From the IMG/VR virus record IMGVR_UViG_3300042301_001267, positions 1 to 22,361 of that record: a DNA stretch of 22,361 nt. One strand, 5' to 3'. The notes below the pieces were generated by a model. It searched no databases. It was not told where the DNA came from and was given only the letters and a program-made list of their open reading frames with translations. Shown here piece by piece: positions 1 through 7,498 of this stretch. A program made the position numbers and the translations under genes. This DNA is from a virus. Position 1 is the first letter of the stretch. The number at the start of each line of letters is the position of its first letter.

Positions 1-206
1 GCGCATGTATCAATGGCAATTGCGCCATCAATTGATGCACTCCCACGCAATGTTGGCGTTCCGCAAAATGACGGTAAATGTAGGGTTGAATCGACTTTAA
101 CGCGCTTCATTTGGTAACCTTGGGCGGTCATGGGTGTATATTGCGAAGGTTGCGCAAATGCGCCCAAAAATGCAAATAATAAAACGACTAATAATTTATA
201 CTTCAT
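1..206 (-). CDS. Secreted phage structural or surface protein, N-terminal part (runs off left edge)
   Basis: An open frame starts at ATG 206 and runs off the left edge with 68 complete codons and no stop. The first ~19 residues form a clean signal peptide: MKYK, a hydrophobic stretch rich in L, V, F and A, then a GAFA|Q cleavage site. The mature part begins QPSQYTPMTAQGY and contains the stretch DSTLHLPSFCGTPTLRG. From memory this resembles the start of proteins encoded downstream of tail genes in Bacteroidota prophages, but I cannot assign a function. The start overlaps the end of the tube-like gene (stop at 196) by 11 nt, so it belongs to the same operon. A phage tail-module gene with an export signal is unusual. 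It could be an exported adhesin, a fibre, or a protein placed on the host surface. The reading frame is well supported and the role is open. Confidence 0.75.
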   Translation of the reverse strand, partial: MKYKLLVVLLFAFLGAFAQPSQYTPMTAQGYQMKRVKVDSTLHLPSFCGTPTLRGSASIDGAIAIDTC

Positions 207-630
207 CGGCTGTAATTGTTATTGTACCCGTTCCGGTAAATGATGCGTTAAATGTTACGATATTATCAAAACTTGAAACCTCATTTATTGACGTTAAATA
301 AACCGTGCCTTGTTTCTGCAAATAACTCTGTGGTGTTGCATTGTCAACCTCGTAAAATGTTACAATTAACGCGGTGCCATTAATTAAAAACTCATAAAGA
401 TTATTTACACCCCACGTTGTGCCGGATGTAGCAATTAATGCCAACCCTTCAATGCTACCGGTAAAACCAATGGCGGCGGGTTTATACGTCCTAAATACGC
501 CCGTGCCCGCTCCGCTTGTTTCGATTAATTCGCGAGTTATATCAAACGTAATTGCGCGTGCGCAACCAACCAATTGATCCGTTCCATCATCCAATTTTAA
601 AATCGCATCAATACCACGGATTAAACCCAT
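196..630 (-). CDS. Tail tube-like protein, third copy, downstream of the tail tip
   Basis: This 144-aa protein starts at ATG 630. It shows the pattern of the TP901-1/λ-type major tail protein family: an N-terminal strand ending in a small Cys/Ala segment (LVGCARAITFD), then an ETSGAG segment, a hydrophobic GSIEGLAL strand and a C-terminal half ending FDNIVTFNASFTGTGTITI. That last segment aligns by eye with AFDSVGTFTLTLQPYGTPSL of the tube protein at 6629-7060, and the preceding L.N.T...GT.YL spacing also fits. It sits after the tail-tip gene (2-nt gap), not with the other tube genes. It may form a distal tube ring, cap the tip or be an adhesin base. The fold assignment is inferred from pattern only. 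Confidence 0.6.
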   Translation of the reverse strand: MGLIRGIDAILKLDDGTDQLVGCARAITFDITRELIETSGAGTGVFRTYKPAAIGFTGSIEGLALIATSGTTWGVNNLYEFLINGTALIVTFYEVDNATPQSYLQKQGTVYLTSINEVSSFDNIVTFNASFTGTGTITITADEV

Positions 631-632
631 TT

Positions 633-3149
633 TTATTGCTTTATATCGTAAATATACGTAAAATTATAAATAGTTGAATCCTCAAAATTGCTGAAATCGC
701 ACCACGGATCAACCAATTGTTCAAACATTGCCCACAAAGTAAAATCAATGGCCTCGTTGCGATAATCAATTGAAATACTACCAAATAACATAATATTGCT
801 ATTATTGTATGCGGGATCGTCAAAATAAAAGGATGATAAATTTGTAATTATTCTATCAAAAGAATTAATTTTCAACAACGTACCATTGTATTTATACCAT
901 GGTTTGCGGAAATTAAATAATTGTTCTTTAACGGTGTATTCGCCCAATGAATTAAAAACCCGATTGGCTTGTGTGTACGTTAATAATCCGCTTTCCGGAA
1001 ATGGACTAATGTTTGTAATATCTGCATTCAACCCAATAATATTTGTGCCGGTTATTTCATCGTAACTAAAACTTGTAACCCTATATTCCGCATCCCACCC
1101 CTCGGGAAAATCGGATAATGTAATATACTCTTCAACTACCAATTCAAGATTGCAACCATTATAATAAATAACATTTGGAATTTCTGGATCAACTGATAAT
1201 GTAACCGGTATTGTAAATGGCAAACCGCTTTTTATAATAACTTTATTTCCTAATTGTTGGATTCCATTAACAATTTGATCAGTAAATAATGCACCTCGAA
1301 TTATTCCCGATGGTGCAATATCCATTGATAATTCAGTTGATAATGAATTTTTAATTGTTGCCGTTTGTGTTTGGTTGTGGGTATGGCCAATAATTGTTTT
1401 ATTGCCTATATATACTCCCGTTGTTGTTATTTGAATGTTTTGGTATTGGCTTTGGTTTCCAATTGTTGAATCTAATTGCGGGAAATAAAAATAAAATTTA
1501 CCATCGTCAGGAATAACAAACTCTTTTTCAAAAGTATGCCATTGGTTGAAATTATCCCCTGCATCTACAAAGGATTGAACTATTGGCGATGAACCATAAA
1601 AAGTTAAATCATCACGTAAATAATTTTCATTTGTACCATCAAAATAAACTATTAAAAAGTATTCACGATATGTTGGCCCCGGAATACTAATGGATGTCCT
1701 AAAATCAAAAGAAAATTTAATTTTTGAACCTTTGTTTATTTCCAATGCCTCACTTTTAACCATCCGTGCCTGGTTAAATGGTGAATAATCATAAATTATT
1801 AATGCCCTTCCAATTTCTTTATTATCTGCATCTTTTGTTATTCTAAAATACGCATCGGATGATGGCGGATTGGCTAACGATGTATAATATTTTAAATCAT
1901 AATCGCTAATTGTATTTGATCCGCTTACAAATGTTGTTCGTAAATTTCCTAAATCTTGAAAATCTGTATTTGGAATTAACGATGATTGTTGATTATAATT
2001 AAATGTTTCATTTAAAAATTTATAAGGTCTTACAATTGATTTTATTAAACCCGTTGCAATGTCATTTTCATTTATACTAAACAAATCATTTCCGTAATAT
2101 AAACCAGTATTTGTAAATGTATTATCGTATACATACCCAATTAATGAAAATGCCGGATCTGTACCCGCTTGTTTGCGGTTAAAATATTCACCCCAACGCA
2201 CAATGTACCATTCACCTTTTGATTGAAAACATGTTGCATTGAAACGCCTCATAATTTTTTCTAATACAACATAACAATCATCCCAACTTTCGTTATTTTG
2301 GAATGTACCACCTTTTATAAATGTGCTATCTAACCAACGTTCGGTTGTTGCATCCTGCAAATACAATTGAGAAATAACATTTAACCCGCAATCAATATTG
2401 GTACTTTTTAAACACAAACGTACCAATGTTAATAATGAAACATAACCCAAAATATCTAATGGGGTTATAAAAGTAATATCGGCATTTTCTGCCGGATCTA
2501 ATATACTTCCATTGTATGCGGGTGTTGTGTAAATTTTATAAACATTATTAATATAATCATATTCCAACAAATTGCATGTAAATGTACCATTGTATAAAGT
2601 TGTGCCCGCAATTGTAAATTTTTGCCCTGGTTGCAACCCACTAACTTTTGGATCAGTTGTATTAAATGAACCGCCATAAACACCCGCCGAAATACTAATA
2701 TTTGTTTCTGTAACCGGTGTGCCTAAATTTTGAGCTGCTTCATTTAATGTTACACCTTTTAATGTGCCTAAATTATCCGTTGCAACAATCTTTATTTCAT
2801 GTGCATATTCAACCACAATTTCCTGACAATCATCTTGCAAAATATAACCACGAAATAAACATTGTTCGGTATCAACACGAATAAACTCTAAATAAAATTC
2901 ATCATCCGCCTCACTATAAAAATCCTCTAATGAAATGGTGCCATCATTTAAAATGCCAACGTTTAATGTGCACCCTTTTATTGGCTCCATTGGGTTATCA
3001 TCCTGCCATTCCTGGATGCATGCGTTGGCGGTCAATGTTATTTCACTCGTTGCACCGTCGTAATCCTTTTTGTAAATATTCAACCGGTAATTTAACGGCT
3101 CCGCTGAAATAGTATTAAAATTTGCAAAATAAATTAATCCGTATGGCAT
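633..3149 (-). CDS. Large tail tip / baseplate hub-like protein
   Basis: This 838-aa protein is encoded directly after the tape measure (2-nt gap). In siphophages that slot holds the distal tail and tail-tip (Dit/Tal) proteins. The N-terminal ~130 residues are β-rich (YRLNIYKKDYDG, then an ACIQEWQDDNPMEPIKGCTL segment and RGYIL). Around residues 235-330 there is a helical/β unit with LVRLCLKSTNIDCGLN, an ESWDDCYVVLEKIMRRFNAT stretch and GEWYIVRWGEYF. I recognise this 'W..cy.vLe.im..fna...q..G.W.ivR' signature from tail proteins of Bacteroidota prophages. The rest is long, β-rich and aromatic, with no repeats or catalytic motif that I can see. It probably closes the tube and contacts the receptor or carries fibres. 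The start ATG at 3149 is clear. Hub function is inferred from position. Confidence 0.6.
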   Translation of the reverse strand: MPYGLIYFANFNTISAEPLNYRLNIYKKDYDGATSEITLTANACIQEWQDDNPMEPIKGCTLNVGILNDGTISLEDFYSEADDEFYLEFIRVDTEQCLFRGYILQDDCQEIVVEYAHEIKIVATDNLGTLKGVTLNEAAQNLGTPVTETNISISAGVYGGSFNTTDPKVSGLQPGQKFTIAGTTLYNGTFTCNLLEYDYINNVYKIYTTPAYNGSILDPAENADITFITPLDILGYVSLLTLVRLCLKSTNIDCGLNVISQLYLQDATTERWLDSTFIKGGTFQNNESWDDCYVVLEKIMRRFNATCFQSKGEWYIVRWGEYFNRKQAGTDPAFSLIGYVYDNTFTNTGLYYGNDLFSINENDIATGLIKSIVRPYKFLNETFNYNQQSSLIPNTDFQDLGNLRTTFVSGSNTISDYDLKYYTSLANPPSSDAYFRITKDADNKEIGRALIIYDYSPFNQARMVKSEALEINKGSKIKFSFDFRTSISIPGPTYREYFLIVYFDGTNENYLRDDLTFYGSSPIVQSFVDAGDNFNQWHTFEKEFVIPDDGKFYFYFPQLDSTIGNQSQYQNIQITTTGVYIGNKTIIGHTHNQTQTATIKNSLSTELSMDIAPSGIIRGALFTDQIVNGIQQLGNKVIIKSGLPFTIPVTLSVDPEIPNVIYYNGCNLELVVEEYITLSDFPEGWDAEYRVTSFSYDEITGTNIIGLNADITNISPFPESGLLTYTQANRVFNSLGEYTVKEQLFNFRKPWYKYNGTLLKINSFDRIITNLSSFYFDDPAYNNSNIMLFGSISIDYRNEAIDFTLWAMFEQLVDPWCDFSNFEDSTIYNFTYIYDIKQ

Positions 3150-3151
3150 AA

Positions 3152-5062
3152 TTATGTTGTGCGGCCGTATGTCTGGCCGTATTTTTTATTACTGAAATAA
3201 ATATCTTGGCCGCGTAAAACTCCAAACACTTCAACCGCGCCCGCAATACCGCCCATCATTGATGCGGTTTGTGCGGCGGGTACAACCTGGCTACCACGCG
3301 GCAAATTAATTAATTCCGGCCCACGTTCACCAACCAACGCAACGCCGCCCGGTGCATTACGCGTACCAACGGCAAATGCTTGCTTTTTGCCTAATTGGCT
3401 ACTAATAACAGAACCCAACGCAATCAATGCAATGCCCGCAAAAATTGCCGTTTCAGGACTTAATATTAAAGATTGCTTTATTATTTTTAATAAACCCGCG
3501 GTTGTTACCAAATATTTTCCCAAATCCTGCAACCCGCCACCAATTATTTTAAAAATGCCATCAAAAAAATCACCTAATGTTGCTGTACCACTTAATGCAT
3601 TTCCAATTGTTTCACCTAACAAAACCCCAATATCTGCAAACGATGATCCCAAAATTTCGTTTGCTCTTTCTCCAAATTCAATAATACTTTGAAACGCTGG
3701 GCCACCTTCCGGTATTTTATCATCAAACTTGGGGAAAACTCTAATTTCAATACCATCCTTTGCAATTGATTTTTGCAAATCCTTTATTGATTCCGATTTG
3801 AATAAATTTTTATCACCCTTAAAATCAAATAATGATTTTTTAAATTTCCTATTTTCTAAATCTAATGCCTTACTAATTTCGGATGCGTCCGCCAATAATT
3901 TTACAATTATTTTACTATTCGGATCAACATTGAAATCGGATATTAATTTTTTTATCGCACCTTGAATCAAAGTAATTTGATCTTGCAATGTGCTTATATC
4001 CAATGCCTTTGATATATTTTGCTGATCCTTTAAATCCTCATTTAGTTTAGCTAATACAGATGCAATTGTTTCAACATCCTTTTTTTTCTGTATTGCATCC
4101 CTTTTTTCTTCTTCCGTTGCGGCTCTATTTTCGGCGGCGGCTAAATCACGTTCCTTTTGCAGATTTTTTTCTGCCTTTTGTAAATCTAATAATGATGCGG
4201 CCGCTTGTTTGGCTGTATTAATTAATGCCTGGTCGGCTTTGCTTAATCCGCTAATTAAATCGGCGGGTATTTGCTCTAAATTTTGGCCGTATGTGCCGGC
4301 TAAATCCCGCGCCTCTTTTGATGCTTTACGTGTAAAATTGCTAAATGCAATACCGCTTAATTCATACGCTTTTTTTACCGCGTCTTGTGCTTCAACTAAT
4401 TGTTCGGATGTTGTAATAAAACCCGCTTGCCTGGTTAATTGGCTTGCCTCTGTACCCGTAAAACGTGCCCGAATATTTATATCATTTAACCTTTGCGCCG
4501 CTTTAACTGATGAAGTAAAATTATCAAAATCAATTTTTATGCTTTTTATATCACCTTGCAACTTTAAAATTGATTGGTCCAATTGTTTGGTCTTGTCGCT
4601 ACTCTTAAACAATTCATCGCCAAACGTAACCAATAAAGATGATGCAACACCAACCGCCAAACCTAAACCCGCGGGGCCGCTTAATGATGATAACAATGAT
4701 TTAAACGCACTCCCGGTGCTGCCCGTTTCCGCTTGCAATCGTTGGAATGATTCTAACAACGGGTTAATGTTGTTAGCAATACCAATGAATCCAAACGGGG
4801 CATCCTGGGCAACCCTTGACAAGTTAACCAATGATTGTGTTGCCGCTCCGGATGTTTGCGATAATTTCGGCATTTGGCCACTCAAACCGCCAATTTTTTG
4901 CTCTAATAACGAAATATTGCGCTGCAACGTTGTAATTTCTTTAACGTCCGTAGCTTTTGCCAACGCCTGATTAAATTTCTTTAACTCATTTTGCGCTGCT
5001 ATCAATTCGGCGGTTAGCTTTGAACTATCCGCCCCCAACGTTATTTTTATTTCCTCTGCCAT
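3152..5062 (-). CDS. Tail tape measure protein
   Basis: This 636-aa protein sits between the tail assembly chaperones and the tail-tip gene, the invariant slot of the tape measure. The N-terminal ~60 residues are helical (an AELIAAQNELKKFNQAL segment), followed by a Q/S/A-rich segment and long charged coiled-coil runs around residues 280-330. Hydrophobic stretches lie near residue 135 (GLGLAVGVASSLLV) and near 536-557 (IFAGIALIALGSVI), typical of the parts thought to insert in the host membrane. The C-terminal motif AFAVGTRNAPGG, then LVGERGPELINLPRGSQVVP, is a hallmark of many siphophage tape measures. At about 1.5 Å per residue the tail would be near 95 nm. It should set tail length and leave the tube during DNA ejection. 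No lysozyme or peptidase domain is obvious. Confidence 0.9.
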   Translation of the reverse strand: MAEEIKITLGADSSKLTAELIAAQNELKKFNQALAKATDVKEITTLQRNISLLEQKIGGLSGQMPKLSQTSGAATQSLVNLSRVAQDAPFGFIGIANNINPLLESFQRLQAETGSTGSAFKSLLSSLSGPAGLGLAVGVASSLLVTFGDELFKSSDKTKQLDQSILKLQGDIKSIKIDFDNFTSSVKAAQRLNDINIRARFTGTEASQLTRQAGFITTSEQLVEAQDAVKKAYELSGIAFSNFTRKASKEARDLAGTYGQNLEQIPADLISGLSKADQALINTAKQAAASLLDLQKAEKNLQKERDLAAAENRAATEEEKRDAIQKKKDVETIASVLAKLNEDLKDQQNISKALDISTLQDQITLIQGAIKKLISDFNVDPNSKIIVKLLADASEISKALDLENRKFKKSLFDFKGDKNLFKSESIKDLQKSIAKDGIEIRVFPKFDDKIPEGGPAFQSIIEFGERANEILGSSFADIGVLLGETIGNALSGTATLGDFFDGIFKIIGGGLQDLGKYLVTTAGLLKIIKQSLILSPETAIFAGIALIALGSVISSQLGKKQAFAVGTRNAPGGVALVGERGPELINLPRGSQVVPAAQTASMMGGIAGAVEVFGVLRGQDIYFSNKKYGQTYGRTT

Positions 5063-5386
5063 TTATTTTACTTTTATGTTGTGCCGTGCCATTATTTCGT
5101 TATAACGTTCTTTTGTCATTGGCTCAACTTTTTTAACCTCTTTTTTATCATCCGCTTCCATCGGCCAAAACTTGTTTATATCCCCCAACGCTTTTGTGCC
5201 AACCATACTTTCAGCAATGCGAAAAGCGGCAAAACGAATTACAAAACTCTTTTCTTTTTGCCGCTCCTGGTATCCCTCAAATGCGGCGTAAAATTCCATT
5301 GGTAACGATGTGTAATAATCGTACGCCGTCCATCCTAATTTGCCCAATGCAAATTTTAAATTCTCATACGCCCGTTCCCTTATGCT
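5063..5386 (-). CDS. Tail assembly chaperone, downstream part (gpT-like), expressed by -1 frameshift
   Basis: This frame (stop at 5063) has no ATG start; the only plausible independent start is a TTG at 5347. It is open without a stop back to the A-run at the end of the upstream chaperone gene and is exactly in its -1 frame. Reading from base 5386 gives SIRERAYENLKFALGKLGWT and onward. The segment LGKLGWTAYDYYTSLPMEFY closely follows the 'LGWsp..fw.ltp.Ef' pattern common in tail assembly chaperone C-terminal parts. The arrangement matches λ G/GT: a short product ending at 5380 and a longer fusion (106 + 107 = 213 aa) reading through to 5063. The fusion should bind the tape measure, encoded immediately downstream (stop 5063, next ATG 5062). 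The C-terminus is charged (DDKKEVKKVEP). Confidence 0.75.
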   Translation of the reverse strand, partial: SIRERAYENLKFALGKLGWTAYDYYTSLPMEFYAAFEGYQERQKEKSFVIRFAAFRIAESMVGTKALGDINKFWPMEADDKKEVKKVEPMTKERYNEIMARHNIKVK

Positions 5387-5703
5387 TTTTTTTTCTCCTC
5401 AATTTCTTTGCCCTGCTTAATTAAATCCTGCCATACCTGCGTTTCATTCAATGTTTTGGTAATGGCTCCGATTGTTTCAGCTTTATTTGGCAATGCATCA
5501 ACCCAATCTGTAACCTCTTCAAATGTATGGTTGAACTCTTCGCGCTTAACGTACGCATTGCCCTTTAAACCGCCAAATACAACCGCATAAAAAAAACCCA
5601 TACTTGTTGTATTATCGTTATACATACTCATTAATTCAATGGCCAACTGATTAAACTTTAAACCCCTTTGTTGGCCACCAATTTCAATTTGCAAATAACT
5701 CAT
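5380..5703 (-). CDS. Tail assembly chaperone, upstream part (gpG-like)
   Basis: This 107-aa protein starts at ATG 5703 and lies between the tail tube gene and the tape measure, where siphophages encode chaperones that coat the tape measure during tail assembly. The start MSYLQIEIGGQQRGLKFNQL, followed by an acidic/helical body with FNHTFEEVTDWVDAL, fits the chaperone N-domain families, in which an 'i.i.g..y.l.f' start is followed by helices. It ends EEKKKA-stop, and the lysine codons are the A-rich slip site. Most ribosomes should stop here and a minority should shift to the -1 frame. The assignment rests on position, size and the frameshift architecture more than on a specific motif. Confidence 0.75.
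   Translation of the reverse strand: MSYLQIEIGGQQRGLKFNQLAIELMSMYNDNTTSMGFFYAVVFGGLKGNAYVKREEFNHTFEEVTDWVDALPNKAETIGAITKTLNETQVWQDLIKQGKEIEEKKKA
5386..5395 (-). other. Probable -1 ribosomal frameshift (or slippage) site
   Basis: On the minus strand the end of the chaperone gene reads GAG GAG AAA AAA AAA GCA TAA. The run of nine A (5394-5386) contains the slippery heptamer A AAA AAA in the correct phase, one sense codon before the zero-frame stop. Shifting back one base opens the -1 frame for 107 further codons to 5063. A run of nine A could equally cause RNA polymerase slippage, with the same protein result. I did not identify a convincing downstream pseudoknot by eye. Confidence 0.75.
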
Positions 5704-5721
5704 TGTTTGTTTTATTTAGGA

Positions 5722-6624
5722 TTAAAAATATCTAATTGCGATAATGTTTTCCGTTTGTGTTTTTAAATAATTATTTGGCGGATCAACTACAAAAACACCA
5801 GGTGATAAAATACTAATATTTACACCACTACATGTAACATCACTTGTTTCTGTACTTGAATAATAAACAAAACTATTTGAACTACCAGTTAAATCAAACA
5901 CGGCGGTTAAATCACCCGCATTATTCAACGCTTCAATCACTTCATTTTGTGTTGGTAATTGCCATTGAACGCCGTATGTATCCCGGATATAATTTGCCGC
6001 AATTGTTGGTGTAGAATCGGCCGCAACAATTGTGTTTGTGTTTGCGGTTGCAAATCCAATTTCATTTGCATACGCGCCGCACTCAAAATTATTGCAACCG
6101 TATTCGTAACGGTCAATATTAGGTGTACCAACTTGTTTAACTACATATCCATGATCACCCGATTCATCCAAATATGCAATATATCCATCCAATAACGATT
6201 GCCCAATATAAAATGAATAGGTTGATATTGACGGGGTGCCGTAACATTGTATGGTGCCCGTAAATGTGCCTACATTATCAAATGCGTATGTGCTTGATAA
6301 CTCCGATAAGAACCCAATGCCGCTTTGCACTTCATCGCCCGTTTTTGGTATGGCGGGTGAAATTTCAAATGTAATGGCAGATTCGGCGCGTAAAAACGTG
6401 CGTAAATCCGTGCCGCTAATTTTGCCGCCGTCGGGATCTTGCAAATGTTGCCCCTCAAAACTAAAACTAATTTCGAGCGATCCCGGCGATTTATCCGGAC
6501 CGCATGCGCTTGACGCATCAACAACGGTAACCGAATCATTGGATGATACGGATGTTAAACACACAACCGTATCACCATTGATTTTTAAAATATAATCACC
6601 CCCCGCAACTTTGTGTTCGGCCAT
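5722..6624 (-). CDS. Tail tube protein fused to a C-type-lectin-like (Lcl/DUF1566) domain
   Basis: This 300-aa protein starts at ATG 6624. Residues 1-135 are a close paralogue of the 143-aa tube protein encoded just upstream: they share MAEHKV, DASSACGPDKSPG, QHLQDP, GKISGT and LSELSSTYAFD at matching positions. Residues ~138-300 are a different domain. GYIAYLDESGDHGYVV (147-162), IGFATANTNTIVAA (189-202), WQLPTQNEVIEAL (221-233), YYSSTE (254-259) and the final NIIAIRYF follow the Lcl/DUF1566 pattern (G-NT-I, W-LP-EL, YWSSTE, VR-R), which has a C-type-lectin-like fold. Tube subunits therefore likely display an adhesion domain on the tail exterior, comparable in principle to the extra Ig-like domain of λ gpV. 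Stop 5722 leaves an 18-nt gap to the chaperone start. Which tube copy dominates in the virion is unknown. Confidence 0.85.
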   Translation of the reverse strand: MAEHKVAGGDYILKINGDTVVCLTSVSSNDSVTVVDASSACGPDKSPGSLEISFSFEGQHLQDPDGGKISGTDLRTFLRAESAITFEISPAIPKTGDEVQSGIGFLSELSSTYAFDNVGTFTGTIQCYGTPSISTYSFYIGQSLLDGYIAYLDESGDHGYVVKQVGTPNIDRYEYGCNNFECGAYANEIGFATANTNTIVAADSTPTIAANYIRDTYGVQWQLPTQNEVIEALNNAGDLTAVFDLTGSSNSFVYYSSTETSDVTCSGVNISILSPGVFVVDPPNNYLKTQTENIIAIRYF

Positions 6625-6628
6625 AATA

Positions 6629-7060
6629 TTAATCGTAAATTGTTAACGATGGTGTGCCGTACGGCTGTAATGTTAATGTAAATGTGCCAACGGAATCAAA
6701 CGCGTATGTGCTTGACAACTCCGATAAATATCCGGTGCCCTCTTCTATTTCATCACCAATTTGCGGCGTTTCCGGTGCAATCTTAAATCCAATGGTTGTT
6801 TTGTTACGCAACAATTGACGGAGTGATGTACCGCTAATTTTACCGCTGTTTGGATCTTGCAAATGTTGCGCCTCCGCACTATATGATAATTCTAATGTAC
6901 CAGGTGATTTGTCCGGACCGCATGCGCTTGACGCGTCCACAACGGTAATTGAATCACTTTTACTTACTGATGTTAAACACACAACCATGTCGTATGATGT
7001 GCCGCCCGATGGATCAATAAACATCAACATTGTACCCCCGGTTACTTTGTGCTCTGCCAT
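6629..7060 (-). CDS. Major tail tube protein (plain copy)
   Basis: This 143-aa protein starts at ATG 7060 and follows the tail terminator gene, the normal place of the major tail protein. It has the family's β-rich pattern: MAEHKVTGG, a VVCLTSVSKSDSITVVDASS strand pair, QHLQDPNSGKISGTSLRQLL, and a C-terminal FDSVGTFTLTLQPYGTPS strand. It is a tandem duplicate of residues 1-135 of the next gene (4-nt gap, stop 6629 to ATG 6624). The DNA also agrees: 23 identical bases at 6912-6934 and 6494-6516. Subunits should stack as hexameric rings around the tape measure. The short form has no decoration and probably co-assembles or alternates with the decorated paralogue. Confidence 0.85.
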   Translation of the reverse strand: MAEHKVTGGTMLMFIDPSGGTSYDMVVCLTSVSKSDSITVVDASSACGPDKSPGTLELSYSAEAQHLQDPNSGKISGTSLRQLLRNKTTIGFKIAPETPQIGDEIEEGTGYLSELSSTYAFDSVGTFTLTLQPYGTPSLTIYD

Positions 7061-7075
7061 TTTTTTATTTGTTTT

Positions 7076-7498
7076 TTAATTAATAAATATATCTTGTTTG
7101 AATACTAACACTCTGCTAATATACACTTTTCCGCCCATTTCACCAATACGCTCGGTGCGGTCTGTTTGTACGCTTAAATTTAGCATTTGCAACCCATCCC
7201 CCGTTAAATCTAACACGCTTGTGCTCGTTGGTTTTATTGCCTCTAATATTTGCCCCGTTGCTTCATTAAGTAGCTTTGAATTGTTGTATTTATATTCCCA
7301 ACTATGTATTGAAACTTGCAATGTTGTGTTTACATCGCTTGAATTATCGGTACTCGTTTCAATGCTTGTTGCGTCCGATAATACAACATAAATTTTATCC
7401 TTTATATCGTCCGGCTCTTCGCCTTCATACACGGGCAAATCCAATGCGCTTATTACATTGTAATACGCAACCATCAATGCCGTGTTTATATCTTTCAT
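7076..7498 (-). CDS. Tail terminator protein (DUF3168-like)
   Basis: This 140-aa protein starts at ATG 7498 and overlaps the preceding gene by ATGA (TGA stop 7497-7495), indicating translational coupling. The N-terminus (ALMVAYYNVISALDLPVYEG), then IYVVLSDATSIE and the VSIHSWEY segment, fit the DUF3168/gpU-like tail terminator pattern: a helix, then 'PVY', then 'yv.lg...'. The later NLSVQTDRTERIGEMGGKVY portion matches the closing strands. It sits between the gp10-like neck protein and the tail tube gene, the usual order. It should cap the finished tail tube and make the joint to the head. No anomaly seen. Confidence 0.8.
   Translation of the reverse strand: MKDINTALMVAYYNVISALDLPVYEGEEPDDIKDKIYVVLSDATSIETSTDNSSDVNTTLQVSIHSWEYKYNNSKLLNEATGQILEAIKPTSTSVLDLTGDGLQMLNLSVQTDRTERIGEMGGKVYISRVLVFKQDIFIN

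Noticed and set aside
4209-4970. 253-aa open frame on the plus strand
   Set aside because: It lies entirely opposite the tape measure gene, its translation has no recognisable motif, and all convincing genes run the other way. It is explained by the codon bias of the tape measure.
5722-6624. Lcl domain as a target of a diversity-generating retroelement
   Set aside because: Lectin-like domains can be such targets, but I found no reverse transcriptase gene and no template-like repeat of the gene's 3' end in this window.
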